Notes: generated by a model from the letters alone, not told the origin. Positions 45,093-54,966 are shown, counted from the first letter of the stretch. The stretch: DNA of 64,000 nucleotides from Roseibium algicola (GCF_001999245.1 NZ_CP019630.1:1116001-1180000), one strand, 5' to 3'. Program-made: numbers and translations.

Positions 45093-46415
45093 TTACCTGT
45101 CCTGCCAGCCGTACCACCAGTAAGCGCCCTGAAGATAGAGTTTGCGCAGTGACGGCAGGGGAAACCTTGCAAAAGGCCGGCGCAGGGCAACCGGCAGATC
45201 TTCCGGCTGAAGCTTGCCCAGGATCAGTCCGGCGACCTTCTCCCCCGAGATCGATGCCATTGCTATGCCGCTGCCGTGCCACCCCATTGCGGCATAGACG
45301 CCGCCGAGACCGGGCACTTCCCCAACAAAGGGGGTCAGATTTCGCGCCAGGCACACATGTCCATACCAGCTGTGTTCGGCCTCAATGCCCGCCCAGGCAG
45401 GAAACATCTCGTCGAAATCCGACCTTGCACGCTTGTACATCGCCGTGAGCGACTGGGCATTTTCGAAAATGCCGCCGCGCGTTCCGAACAGGAACCGCCG
45501 GTCAGGCAACAGGCGGAAATAATGCAACAGGTTACGAGTGTCGGCAGCCATGGTGTCGGAGGTCCAGCCCTGTGTGGCAAGTTCGCCCTCGCTCAGGGGG
45601 CGGGTCACCAGGATTGACGACATGACCGGCAGCGTACGCCCGTGCAGCCATTTGGGTGCATCCTCGCGTGCATAACCATTACCCGCCAGGACAACCTTCC
45701 GGGCCCGGATGAAGCCGTGTTCGGTCTCCAGTTGCCAGCGGTCATTGTCCCGGGTCATCCCTGTCACCGGCGACTTGCCGAAGATCTTGCCACCGGCTCG
45801 GCGCACCTGATCCGCCAGAGCCTGGACATAGGCCATCGGATTGAGTGCAAAGCCGTAGGGTACCTGCAGTCCGCCGTGGAATGTCGGCCCGCCATAGCCT
45901 TCCGCGTCCAGGTCCGTCTTGGAAAGCACTCGGGCCTTGATGCCGAAGTTCTCCTTCAGGAACGCTGCTTCCGCCTGAAAGCCGGCGAAATCCTTCCGCC
46001 GGTGGGCAAGATAGATTTCGCCATTGGAATGGCGGTCGGCGTCAACACCCCAGCTGTCGAGTCTCTGGGCAACCAGATTGACGCCCGCGACCTGATAGGC
46101 AACGAAACGGCGCGCTTCCTCGAGGCCGAATTTCTTGATGAGGCGGCGTTCATCGAGTTTGGTACCACCCAGGCAACAAAATCCGCCGTTGCGGCCCGAA
46201 GCGCCGTAACCAACGTGTTCCGCTTCCAGAACGCACACGGAAACGCCTGCCTGCGCGAGCCGTAGCGCAGCGCTCAGCCCGGCGAACCCAGCGCCGATAA
46301 TCGCAACATCGAAAAGCGCGTTGCCGATGAGCTGCCGGTCCAGCTTGACCTGCGGAACGCTGGCTTCCCAGTAACTGCCGATCGTCCGGCGCGCTTCTGT
46401 ACGGCTCTGCGGCAT
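45093..46415 (-). CDS. FAD-dependent amine/amino-acid oxidoreductase (DAO family)
   Basis: 440 residues. Rossmann dinucleotide site GAGFAGLSAA starts at 41 and is followed by the LEAEHVGYGASGRNGGF loop typical of gamma-glutamylputrescine oxidase and related DAO proteins. The C-terminal FAD motif GLGGVYAAMGWHGSGIA is intact. Likely oxidises a secondary amine or amino acid with H2O2 or electron-carrier reduction. It is separated from the paralogue upstream by one base, indicating one transcript. Confidence 0.9.
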   Translation of the reverse strand: MPQSRTEARRTIGSYWEASVPQVKLDRQLIGNALFDVAIIGAGFAGLSAALRLAQAGVSVCVLEAEHVGYGASGRNGGFCCLGGTKLDERRLIKKFGLEEARRFVAYQVAGVNLVAQRLDSWGVDADRHSNGEIYLAHRRKDFAGFQAEAAFLKENFGIKARVLSKTDLDAEGYGGPTFHGGLQVPYGFALNPMAYVQALADQVRRAGGKIFGKSPVTGMTRDNDRWQLETEHGFIRARKVVLAGNGYAREDAPKWLHGRTLPVMSSILVTRPLSEGELATQGWTSDTMAADTRNLLHYFRLLPDRRFLFGTRGGIFENAQSLTAMYKRARSDFDEMFPAWAGIEAEHSWYGHVCLARNLTPFVGEVPGLGGVYAAMGWHGSGIAMASISGEKVAGLILGKLQPEDLPVALRRPFARFPLPSLRKLYLQGAYWWYGWQDR

Positions 46416-46416
46416 C

Positions 46417-47742
46417 TCAGAACCCGAGCCTGTCCCGCAGAGAGAACCACGTCATGGCAAGTACCAGAAGCGGGAAGCGGAGCCGGTCACCGCCGGGGAA
46501 TGCCGGTACGTTCAGTTTTTCAAAGACGTCGAAGCGACCCGCAGTTCCCGTCACGGCTTCCGCCAGCACCTGACCACCAAGGGTTGCCATGGCAACGCCG
46601 TGGCCGGAGTACCCACCTGCGGTCAGCATGTTGGGCGCAATCCTTGCGAAATAGGGCATGCGCTTGGGCGTAATCGCCAGCGTACCGCCCCAGCCGTAAT
46701 CGATGGCCACGTCGCTGAGCTGGGGGAAGATTTCCAGCATCGGTTCGCGCACGAAGGCCTTGATGTCTTCCGGAAAGCGATAGCCGTAATTCTCACCGCC
46801 ACCGAATAGCAGCCGGCGGTCTGCCGACAGACGGAAGTAGTTGATGACGAACTTGCTGTCGGCCACGGCGACGTTGTTGCGGATGATCTTTTGCGCCTCG
46901 TCTTCCGAAAAGGGCTCCGTTGCGACAATGAAATTGTTGATCGGCATGACGTGCGCGGCTGTCTGCCGGTCAAGGCGGCCGAGATAACCGTTGCACGCCA
47001 GAATGACGTGCTCTGCACGAACGTCGCCCTGTCCCGTCCTCACGGTGATCCGTCCTGTGCCCTGACCGTCAATGCCGGTGACCTTGGTTTCCTCGAAAAT
47101 CCTGGCCCCTGCCGCTTCGGCTGCCTGCCCGAGACCCAGTGCGAAATTGAGCGGATGCAAATGGCCTGCGCCCGTGTCCAGAGAGCCGCCGTAGTACCGG
47201 GGACTGCCGACCTGCTCGCCGATTTCATCCGGACCGACAAAGCGAATGTCCTCATAGCCGTAGACGAGCCTGAGATGCTCGACATAGTCCCGGCTTTCCT
47301 CGACAAAACTCTTGCGGTGATCGGCATGCAGTATCCCCGGCGTGTAGTCGCAGGCGATCTGGTGCTTGATGATCAGGTCCTTGACCAGCGCCTTGGAATC
47401 CTCGGCAAGGTCCCACAGCAATCTGGCGTGAGACTTGCCATGGCGTTCTTCCAGAACCGTCTGGTCCATGCGCTGGCCGGAACCGACCTGGCCGCCATTG
47501 CGGCCCGAGGCGCCCCACCCGATCCGGTTGGCTTCCAGGAGGATGACGTCAACACCCCGTTCAGCCAGATGCAATGCAGCCGATAGCCCCGTATAACCGC
47601 CACCGATGACGCAGACCGTGCAGGTGTGTGAGCCATCGAGAACCGGGTGAGCCGTTTGCCTGTTGGCAGTTGCAGCGTAATAGGAAGGTGGGTGTTGACC
47701 TGGCGTGTCATTAGCTGTCAGGAGATCAAGCGCAGTCAGCAT
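46417..47742 (-). CDS. FAD-dependent oxidoreductase, PuuB-like (gamma-glutamylputrescine oxidase type)
   Basis: 441 residues. The N-terminal GGGYTGLSAA (from 47) and LEANRIGWGASGRNGGQVG bind FAD, and the C-terminal AGGYSGHGVAMATLGG closes the site. The pattern is close to PuuB, which oxidises gamma-glutamylputrescine in putrescine breakdown. No other puu genes are nearby, so the substrate assignment is tentative. It is paired with the similar gene at 45093, a tandem duplicate of some age. Confidence 0.88.
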   Translation of the reverse strand: MLTALDLLTANDTPGQHPPSYYAATANRQTAHPVLDGSHTCTVCVIGGGYTGLSAALHLAERGVDVILLEANRIGWGASGRNGGQVGSGQRMDQTVLEERHGKSHARLLWDLAEDSKALVKDLIIKHQIACDYTPGILHADHRKSFVEESRDYVEHLRLVYGYEDIRFVGPDEIGEQVGSPRYYGGSLDTGAGHLHPLNFALGLGQAAEAAGARIFEETKVTGIDGQGTGRITVRTGQGDVRAEHVILACNGYLGRLDRQTAAHVMPINNFIVATEPFSEDEAQKIIRNNVAVADSKFVINYFRLSADRRLLFGGGENYGYRFPEDIKAFVREPMLEIFPQLSDVAIDYGWGGTLAITPKRMPYFARIAPNMLTAGGYSGHGVAMATLGGQVLAEAVTGTAGRFDVFEKLNVPAFPGGDRLRFPLLVLAMTWFSLRDRLGF

Positions 47743-47920
47743 GTCGGAAGCCAGGCTCCTCTTATCAACATGAATTTCCGTGGCCGGGAGTGGTACGCCA
47801 CATTCCCTTGTTCAGCAGCCAGTTTCAAGGTGTAATCAGGTGATGGCAGGCAAGTTTTGCCTGATTTTGCAAGCTCTTGAGGCTCCCGCTACGTCAGCAA
47901 GCCCGGGCAGCTCGGCTCAG

Positions 47921-48175
47921 ATGACGCAAAAGGAAGGCAAAACTGTGTTTGGTCCCGTAGAACATCCCTGGTTTGATGCGCTTTGGCGCAGAATTGTTCT
48001 GGTCGCTTTTTGCGCCGGCTGGACCGGAGTGGAATATGCATTCGGCAATATCACCTGGGTCTACATCATGGCGGCAATCACCGCCTATGCCGCCTGGGCG
48101 TACCTGTTCAACTACAAGGGACCTGACGACCCGAGCCGGGTGACCCGTCCACGGATGGAAGACGATGAAGGTTGA
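47921..48175 (+). CDS. Small DUF3329-like membrane protein
   Basis: 84 residues from an ATG. The pattern HPWFDALWRRIVLVAFCAGWTGVEY, then YIMAAITAYAAWAYLF, resembles the short two-helix DUF3329 module that heads some alphaproteobacterial sensor kinases but here stands alone. Its last 11 bases overlap the start of the cti gene, so the two are co-translated. Whether it helps export or membrane docking of Cti is unknown. Confidence 0.65.
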   Translation: MTQKEGKTVFGPVEHPWFDALWRRIVLVAFCAGWTGVEYAFGNITWVYIMAAITAYAAWAYLFNYKGPDDPSRVTRPRMEDDEG

Positions 48176-50537
48176 TGCCTCCGGCATGATTGCGGCCGGC
48201 CGCCTTCAGGCTCTCTGGTCCCGGATCCTGAAACAGGCGTTTCGCGCCATACTGCTGATTTGCTGTGCCGGCGCTGCATCGGCGCAGGAGGATACGTCAG
48301 CTCTCGATGTCCTCAACAAGCGCTGCGTCGTCTGCCACGGCTGCTATGACGCGCCCTGTCAGCTCAAGCTGTCATCCGCCGCGGGCTGGATGCGCGGAGC
48401 AAGCAAGCAGAAAGTCTACGATTCCTCGCGTCTGGAAGATGCTCCGATGACACGCCTCGGGATCGATGCAAAGTCTGTTCCGGGCTGGCGCGCCAAGGGT
48501 TTCTTCGACGTTGTCGGCACACAGGACGGGCCATCCGTTCTGGAACAACTGCTGCTGGCCGGCCGCAAGAATTCGTTCAAGCTCGGAGCGCCGCTTCCTG
48601 ACGACATCGACATTTCGACGCTACGTGCAAACACCTGCGCCATGCCCGGCAAGGTGAATGACTATCTCAAGGAACACCCGCAGGGCGGCATGCCGTTTGC
48701 CATGGCGCCGCTTGCAGATGGCGACTACGAGACCCTGCTGTCCTGGGCCAGGGACGGGGCACCTGCACCTGACGCCGGCAAAGGATTGCCACAGAGTGTC
48801 GAACAGTCGGTGCACACCGTCGAAACGTTCTTCAACCGCGGCGACAAACGGTCGAAACTTGTCGCGCGCTATATCTATGAACACCTGTTCCTGGCCCATC
48901 TGCACCTGGAAGGCGATGACCCGAACCGCTTCTTCCGCGTAATCCGTTCCAGAACCGCGACCGGCTCGCCTCCAGATGAGATTGCCTCGCGCCGCCCCTT
49001 TGACGATCCAGGTGGCCCCTTTCATTACAGGCTCATCCCGATTGACGGCACCATCCTGCACAAGGAGCACATGGTCTATGAGATCGGGTCCAAACGCCTG
49101 AACCGCTATGAAGACCTGTTCCTGAAAAGCGACTGGGAGATTGCGAGCCTGCCGCCCTATTCAACGGCTGCAGGCGGCAACCCGCTGTCGACCTTCCGCG
49201 CCATTCCTGCACGCAGCCGCTACCAGTTCCTGCTGGACGAAGCGCTTTATTTTGTCCGCTCTTTCATTCGTGGTCCGGTCTGCTACGGCCAGGTCGCGGT
49301 GAACGTGATCGAGGACCGTTTCTGGGTCTCCTTCCTGACACCCGACGCCGATCTCTCCGTCACCGACCCGAGCTTCCTGGAAGCCGCGACCCCGATCCTC
49401 GAACTGCCGGTCGCCCAGTCAAAGGGAAAACTGTCCAAGCGTCTGGAAGGCTTCCTGTCGCTCGGACCGGTCAAGTATCAGGAGTTTCGCAAGGGGCGGT
49501 ATGAACGCAAGTTCCTGGCGGAAGGCGGCCCCGACTACGGTGACATCTGGCAAGGTGACGGTTCCGAAGTCGATGCCCGTCTGACCGTCTACCGTAATTT
49601 CTCTTCCGCCTCAGTGGTGACAGGCTTCGTCGGCGCGGTGCCCGAAACCGCCTGGGTAATCGATTTCCCGCTGTTCGAGCGGATCTACTACAATCTCGTT
49701 GCCGGGTTCGATGTCTTCGGCAACGTGGAACACCAACTCACGACACGCCTTTATATGGACAGCCTGCGCCGTGAAGGAGAGCGAACCTTCCTGTCGTTCC
49801 TGCCGCCACAAGTGCGCAAACCCTTGCACGAAAGCTGGTATCAGGGTCCGCTTGTCAGCATGGTCGATCTCTGGAAGGAAAGCGCGCTCGACACCAGGTC
49901 TCCAACAGGTATCGACTTTTCCACCAGCGATCCCAAGGAGGAGTTCCTCACCGAGCTGCTGCGCGAACCTGCTGGCCTGTGGGCTGAACAAGACCCTATC
50001 AACCGCTGCACCGGCAATGCCTGTGCGTCCAGTGACACGCCTGCCGGGCAACTACGCCCGCTTGCCCAGAAACCTGCGCCATATGCAAAGTTCCTGCCTG
50101 ATATCTCTGTTCTGCTCGTGGAAACGGAACGGGACACGCAGGTCTTTACCCTGGTGCATGACATGGCCCACAGCAACGTTGCCTTCATCTTCAACGAGGA
50201 TCTGCGCCGCGAACCCCAGAACGACAGCGTGACGGTCGTGCCCGGCCAGTTCAGCAGCTATCCGAATTTCATGTTCAAGGTGAAACAGGATCAGCTGCCG
50301 GCCTTCGTGGAGACGGTTCGGGAGATCAGGTCACAAGATGATTTCCTCAAGCTTGTCGACCGTTTTGGCGTCCGCAGAACCGACCCGGAATTCTGGACCG
50401 ACTTCGACCGGATCCAGACCGCCCTGAAAGACCAGGACACCCTTCAGGCGGGCCTGCTGGACCTCAATCGATACCGCGACCCCAAACCGCTCGACCCGAT
50501 TGACCGGTTGTTCGAGTTCACCTTCTCGCTGGATTAA
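48165..50537 (+). CDS. cti: Periplasmic fatty acid cis/trans isomerase, cytochrome c-type
   Basis: 790 residues; an ATG at 48186 is an alternative start. Residues 1-41 include a signal peptide ending ASAQ. The heme-binding C54-V-V-C57-H58 lies just after it, as in Pseudomonas Cti. Large conserved blocks follow (TLLSWARDGAPAP, LFLAHLHLEGDDP, RSRTATGSPPDEIASRRP, YQFLLDEALYFVRSF, WVIDFPLFERIYYNLVAGFDVFG, PEFWTDFDRIQ). It turns cis-unsaturated acyl chains of membrane phospholipids into trans ones, stiffening the membrane under solvent, heat or osmotic stress. It is a single enzyme with no clear operon beyond the small overlapping gene. Confidence 0.94.
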   Translation: MKVDASGMIAAGRLQALWSRILKQAFRAILLICCAGAASAQEDTSALDVLNKRCVVCHGCYDAPCQLKLSSAAGWMRGASKQKVYDSSRLEDAPMTRLGIDAKSVPGWRAKGFFDVVGTQDGPSVLEQLLLAGRKNSFKLGAPLPDDIDISTLRANTCAMPGKVNDYLKEHPQGGMPFAMAPLADGDYETLLSWARDGAPAPDAGKGLPQSVEQSVHTVETFFNRGDKRSKLVARYIYEHLFLAHLHLEGDDPNRFFRVIRSRTATGSPPDEIASRRPFDDPGGPFHYRLIPIDGTILHKEHMVYEIGSKRLNRYEDLFLKSDWEIASLPPYSTAAGGNPLSTFRAIPARSRYQFLLDEALYFVRSFIRGPVCYGQVAVNVIEDRFWVSFLTPDADLSVTDPSFLEAATPILELPVAQSKGKLSKRLEGFLSLGPVKYQEFRKGRYERKFLAEGGPDYGDIWQGDGSEVDARLTVYRNFSSASVVTGFVGAVPETAWVIDFPLFERIYYNLVAGFDVFGNVEHQLTTRLYMDSLRREGERTFLSFLPPQVRKPLHESWYQGPLVSMVDLWKESALDTRSPTGIDFSTSDPKEEFLTELLREPAGLWAEQDPINRCTGNACASSDTPAGQLRPLAQKPAPYAKFLPDISVLLVETERDTQVFTLVHDMAHSNVAFIFNEDLRREPQNDSVTVVPGQFSSYPNFMFKVKQDQLPAFVETVREIRSQDDFLKLVDRFGVRRTDPEFWTDFDRIQTALKDQDTLQAGLLDLNRYRDPKPLDPIDRLFEFTFSLD

Positions 50538-50782
50538 TCTTGCAGCTTGAGCGGATGAGCTTTTGCTCAGCCAAACTCTCTTCCTCATCCTGAATGTCTG
50601 ATCCGAAAGGGGTGCCCGGGGCGACTGTGACAACTGAGCAAGGCGCAAGTTCGTTATACGACCCACGTCAACTGCGTCCTCTGATACTTTCAAACCAAAC
50701 TCTGAGGAGCGGCGTCTCGAAGAATGAACCGGAGTTCGTTGCGATCAACCAGGCAAGCAGTTCGTGTCCCTGGACAAGTTCC

Positions 50783-51676
50783 TCATCCCGCTTCGCCGCC
50801 AAGTTCCCGGAACATCCAGTCGCAAAAGATCTGGGCGTCGGGGCCGAGTGCCTGACGCGAGCCGTCGGTGACGAGATAGTAGCTGTGCCGGCTCTTTATC
50901 TTCTTGTCCGATGAACGGATCAGCCGGCCGCTGTCGAGATACGGCTGGGCCAGCGTTTCCAGAACCAGAGCGTGTCCATGGCCGAGAGCAGCCAGTTCCA
51001 GGGCCGAGAGGGTCTGGTCGACCTGCAGGCCGTTGCGTTTTGGAACCGCATGCCCGTGGCTGCGGAAGAAGCTCTCCCAGGTGTCGATCACGCCCATGAT
51101 GTCGAGCCGGGTTGCTTCCGCCAGCGCCTCGATTTCACGCTTGCCAGGGTCAAGCGCCAGATCTGGATGACAGACCGGAATGATCGGGTCGTTCAACAGA
51201 AACGCCACCACTCCGTCAGTCCAGCTGCCGTCGCCGAAGCGGATATCGATGTCGAACAGTTCCGGGCTGAGAGTTTCCGCCCAGGAGGCCGAGATCATCT
51301 GCAGGTCGATGCCCGGATGTGCTTCCTGAAACGCACGCAGCCGCGGGATCATCCAGAGCTGGCCGAAGCTGTTGAGGCAGCGGAAGCGAACCGGCTGACG
51401 GTCGCGCTCGCCAAAGACCGAGACGGTGGCAATCGAAAGATCTGAGAATGCCTTTTCAACCGTCGGCAGATAGGTCTGGCCCAGCCGGGTCAGCGCCAGC
51501 TCCCGATGGACGCGGTCGAACAGCGGATATCCCAACAGTTGCTCCAGCTGACGCACCTGATAGCTGACGGCAGCCGGAGTGATCAGCAGCTCCTCCGCTG
51601 CCCGGGTGAAGTTCCCCAGGCGCGCAGCCGCCTCGAAGGCGCGCAGCCATGTGAGCGGTGGCAGGCTGTAGGCCAT
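50783..51676 (-). CDS. LysR family transcriptional regulator (GcvA-like)
   Basis: 297 residues. N-terminal winged helix (about 5-65: LRAFEAAARLGNFTRAAEELLITPAAVSYQVRQLEQ), then a periplasmic-binding-fold effector domain. It is encoded divergently from the dehydrogenase operon, 179 bases away, the classical place for a LysR activator. The effector is probably the pathway substrate or an intermediate. Confidence 0.93.
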   Translation of the reverse strand: MAYSLPPLTWLRAFEAAARLGNFTRAAEELLITPAAVSYQVRQLEQLLGYPLFDRVHRELALTRLGQTYLPTVEKAFSDLSIATVSVFGERDRQPVRFRCLNSFGQLWMIPRLRAFQEAHPGIDLQMISASWAETLSPELFDIDIRFGDGSWTDGVVAFLLNDPIIPVCHPDLALDPGKREIEALAEATRLDIMGVIDTWESFFRSHGHAVPKRNGLQVDQTLSALELAALGHGHALVLETLAQPYLDSGRLIRSSDKKIKSRHSYYLVTDGSRQALGPDAQIFCDWMFRELGGEAG

Positions 51677-51711
51677 TTCGTCTTCCTTTTATCATCAGGT
51701 GCGGAAGCTGT

Positions 51712-51799
51712 TTTCATTTTCTGAAACGAATTCGCACCTGTGCAACAAGCGTCTCCTTCAAATTTTCTCAAAGCTATACCAAATATTTTTTCGTTTCAG
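51712..51799. promoter_or_regulatory. Candidate LysR operator between divergent genes
   Basis: TTTCA-N5-TGAAA (51712-51726) fits the T-N11-A LysR motif. A 10-base arm CTGAAACGAA (51721-51730) recurs as its exact reverse complement TTCGTTTCAG (51790-51799), 69 bases centre to centre. The sites flank the likely promoters of the LysR and GMC genes and could support DNA bending. Confidence 0.65.
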
Positions 51800-51855
51800 G
51801 AATTTTCCATCCTCGCAGACACTTCTCCAAAACAGCGGTCAACCGGCAGCGCATC

Positions 51856-53472
51856 ATGGACAAGGTCGATTACATCATCGTGGGAGCCGGTTCGGCCGGA
51901 TGTATCCTGGCGGAACGCCTGAGCGCAGATCCGCAGACGCGTGTTCTGCTGCTGGAGGCCGGTGGGTCCGATGCCTCACCCTGGGTGTCGCTGCCACTCG
52001 GCTATGGCAAGCTGAATTCCGACCCAAAACGCACGTGGCGCTTCATGACCGAACCAGACGAAGGCCTCGGCGGGCGCAGTGTCTACTGGCCCCGCGGTCG
52101 ATTGCTGGGTGGCTCTGGCTCGATCAACGCCATGGTCTATTGCCGAGGTCTGCCTGGCGATTTCGAAGACTGGGAGGCCTCCGGCGCGGCAGGTTGGGGC
52201 TGGGCGAATGTAAAGGCAACTTACGAGCGCCTTGAAACCCGGGTGACCTGCGAGGGTGTGAAGCAAGGCGAGGGACCGATCCATATCCAGAATGTGTCCG
52301 ACCAGATCCACAGGGTGAACCGGCACTTCTTTGCCGCGATCCGCGAAGTGGGCCTGCCCTGGAGTGACGACTTCAACGGTGATGCTCCCGAAGGTGGCGG
52401 CATTTACCAGATCAACACGCAAGATGGCCGCCGGTGTTCGTCCGCACGCGCCTATCTCCATCCTGCCCTTGCCCGCAAGAACCTAAGCGTCCGGACACAG
52501 GCCCAGGTTGCCCGCATCCTGTTTGAAGGAAGAACGGCTGTCGGCGTCGAACTCCTGAGCGGGGAAACCCTGCTTGCCGGCCGAGAGGTCATCCTGGCGG
52601 CAGGCGCAATCGGTTCGCCGCAACTGCTTCAGGTTTCCGGCATCGGCCCGGGAAGGTTGCTGAATGAGCTCGGCATTCCGGTGATCCAGGCCAATGACAA
52701 TGTCGGCGGCAATCTGCAGGATCATCTGGCTGCGAATTTCACCTTCCGCGCCAAGGAACCGACACTCAATGCGATCCTGCGTCCCTTGCTGGGTCAGGCC
52801 CTGTCCGCCATGCAATACGCAGCAACCCGCAAGGGTCCTCTGGCTCTATCCGTCAACCAGTGCGGCGGATTCCTGCGCTCGCGCCCCGAGCTGAGCCGGC
52901 CGGACCAGCAGCTCTATTTCAATCCGATCAGCTATCGCCTGAGGCCTTACAAGGACAAGACACGGCTGAGCATCGATCCGTTCAACGGCTTCATCATTTG
53001 CGCACAGCCGGCCCGCCCGACGAGCCGCGGCCGCATCGACATCAAAAGTGCCAATGCCAGTGCGGCGCCTTCGATCCAGCCCAATTCGCTGGCGACCGAG
53101 GAAGACCGCCAGACCGTGATCGATGGCGGCAAGCTCTGCCAGAAGCTGATGGCAAGCCAGGCCTTGAGCGCGCTTGTCGAAAACCCCATCGCTCCGAACC
53201 TCGGAGAACTCGACGGCGACGGCATCCTGGCGGACTTCCGCGCCCGGGCCAGCACCGTCTTCCATCCGGTATCGACTTGCCGCATGGGCGAGAACCGCGA
53301 GACAACCGTCGTCAACAGCCGGCTGCAGGTGCACGGAATTGAAGGGCTTCGCGTTGCCGACGCCTCCGCCTTTCCGAACATCACCTCCGGCAACACCAAC
53401 GCCCCGACCATGATGCTGGCTCTCAAGGGAGCCGATCTCATTCTAGAAGACCAGAAGCGAGCCCTCTCATGA
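51856..53472 (+). CDS. GMC family FAD dehydrogenase (choline dehydrogenase-like)
   Basis: 538 residues from the ATG; upstream frame is open but not family-like. GMC features: FAD site VGAGSAGCILAERLS at the N terminus, PRGRLLGGSGSINAM signature 1, AGAIGSPQLLQVSGIGP signature 2, and the active-site HPVSTCRMG with the histidine base. Closest in type to choline or other primary-alcohol dehydrogenases. The adjoining aldehyde dehydrogenase overlaps by four bases, so alcohol to acid conversion is expected. Choline itself is possible, but betB-type neighbours such as transporters are missing. Confidence 0.92.
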   Translation: MDKVDYIIVGAGSAGCILAERLSADPQTRVLLLEAGGSDASPWVSLPLGYGKLNSDPKRTWRFMTEPDEGLGGRSVYWPRGRLLGGSGSINAMVYCRGLPGDFEDWEASGAAGWGWANVKATYERLETRVTCEGVKQGEGPIHIQNVSDQIHRVNRHFFAAIREVGLPWSDDFNGDAPEGGGIYQINTQDGRRCSSARAYLHPALARKNLSVRTQAQVARILFEGRTAVGVELLSGETLLAGREVILAAGAIGSPQLLQVSGIGPGRLLNELGIPVIQANDNVGGNLQDHLAANFTFRAKEPTLNAILRPLLGQALSAMQYAATRKGPLALSVNQCGGFLRSRPELSRPDQQLYFNPISYRLRPYKDKTRLSIDPFNGFIICAQPARPTSRGRIDIKSANASAAPSIQPNSLATEEDRQTVIDGGKLCQKLMASQALSALVENPIAPNLGELDGDGILADFRARASTVFHPVSTCRMGENRETTVVNSRLQVHGIEGLRVADASAFPNITSGNTNAPTMMLALKGADLILEDQKRALS

Positions 53473-54956
53473 CCGTTCAGGACATCGCCCAAGACTATCT
53501 GACCACCGGCAAGCTGGATGCCTTGCCCGATGGGCATTTCATTGCCGGCAAACGCACTCCGACCTCGAACAAGAAGATGGAAAGCTTCGATCCGGGCCGG
53601 GCAGAAGCCTTTGCCGAATTTTCTCTCGGGTCCGACACCGATATGGATAACGCCATCGACGCTGCCGAGAAAGCAGCCCTGCATTGGCGGCAAGTCTCAC
53701 CGGCAGAGCGCTGCCGTATCCTCAACAATGTTGCCCGGGTCTTCCGCGACAACGCAGACCGGTTGGCCGTGATAGAGGTGGTCGACAGCGGCAAGACGCT
53801 GGCCGAGGCCCAGGGTGACGTTCAGTCCTCCGTACGCCTTTTCGAATATTACGCCGGCGCTGCCGACAAGCTCGATGGCCGATCGGTCAATCTTGGTCCG
53901 GCCTATACCGCCTTCACCGTGCGCGAACCGGTCGGCGTTACAGGACACATCATTCCCTGGAACTATCCCACCTCGACCTTCGCGCGCGGTGTCGCCCCTG
54001 CCCTTGCCGCGGGCTGTTCCGTTGTTGCCAAGCCGGCCGAGACCACGCCCTTTACCGCGCTGGTCATGGCGGAACTGCTTTGCGAGGCCGGGGTGCCGGA
54101 AGGGCTGGTAAATGTGGTCACCGGCCTGGGCAGTGATGTCGGCGCGCAGATGGCGCGCGATCCGCGCATCAAGCAGCTGACCTTCACTGGCTCCGTCACC
54201 ACTGGTATCAATGTTGCCCAGATGGCTGCCCCGAATGTGACCCGCCTGACGTTGGAACTTGGCGGCAAGTCACCACTGATCGCCTTTGCCGACGCCGATC
54301 CGGAAAAGGTCGCCGACGGAGCCTACTGGGCAATCTTCTCGAACGCCGGTCAGATCTGTTCGGCCGGATCCAGGCTGATCCTGCATAAATCGATCCGCGA
54401 CGAAGTGCTTTCCATCCTTGCGGAACGAGCCGCCAAGATCAGGACCGGTCACGGACTGACGGCTCCGGACATGGGGGCCATCAATTCCGAGCTGCACCTG
54501 ACCCGCATCAAGGCCCATGTGGATGCCGCAAAGGCGCGCGGTGCCAACATCCTGACCGGAGGCGACGCTACCGGCGACGCGGAGACGGGCAAAGGCTGGT
54601 TCTTCCAGCCAACGGTAATTGCGGACCTTGCACCGAACGATCCGGCGGTTCAGGAAGAGATTTTCGGCCCGGTCCTGTCGGTGCAACTGTTCGAAAGCGA
54701 AGAAGAAGCCGTCGCCCTTGCAAACGGTACAGACTTTGGCCTGATTGCCAGCGTCTATACCAATGATGTCGGGCGGGCGATGCGGGTTGCCGGCGCAATG
54801 GATTGCGGCCAGGTGTCGGTCAACGATTACTGGGCCGGGGGGCTTGAGCTGCCTTTCGGCGGCAACAAGAAATCAGGTTACGGCCGCGAAAAAGGCTGGG
54901 AAGGCCTCGATGCCTATACCAAGGTAAAGTCCATCACGATCAGCAACGCGAGCTAA
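53469..54956 (+). CDS. NAD(P)-dependent aldehyde dehydrogenase
   Basis: 495 residues, ALDH superfamily. The oxyanion asparagine N165 in PWNYP, cofactor lysine K188 in AKPAE, general base E263 in LELGGKS and nucleophile C297 in NAGQICSAGSR are all present. Betaine-aldehyde and other aliphatic aldehydes are typical substrates of this branch. It overlaps the GMC gene (ATGA) and sits ten bases before the enolase-superfamily gene, so the three form one operon. Confidence 0.93.
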   Translation: MTVQDIAQDYLTTGKLDALPDGHFIAGKRTPTSNKKMESFDPGRAEAFAEFSLGSDTDMDNAIDAAEKAALHWRQVSPAERCRILNNVARVFRDNADRLAVIEVVDSGKTLAEAQGDVQSSVRLFEYYAGAADKLDGRSVNLGPAYTAFTVREPVGVTGHIIPWNYPTSTFARGVAPALAAGCSVVAKPAETTPFTALVMAELLCEAGVPEGLVNVVTGLGSDVGAQMARDPRIKQLTFTGSVTTGINVAQMAAPNVTRLTLELGGKSPLIAFADADPEKVADGAYWAIFSNAGQICSAGSRLILHKSIRDEVLSILAERAAKIRTGHGLTAPDMGAINSELHLTRIKAHVDAAKARGANILTGGDATGDAETGKGWFFQPTVIADLAPNDPAVQEEIFGPVLSVQLFESEEEAVALANGTDFGLIASVYTNDVGRAMRVAGAMDCGQVSVNDYWAGGLELPFGGNKKSGYGREKGWEGLDAYTKVKSITISNAS

Positions 54957-54966
54957 GCGGACCAAC

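Noticed and set aside
48165..50537. Cti read as a cytochrome c biogenesis or peroxidase protein because of CxxCH
   Set aside because: The length, single heme motif right after the signal peptide and later conserved blocks fit fatty acid cis/trans isomerase.
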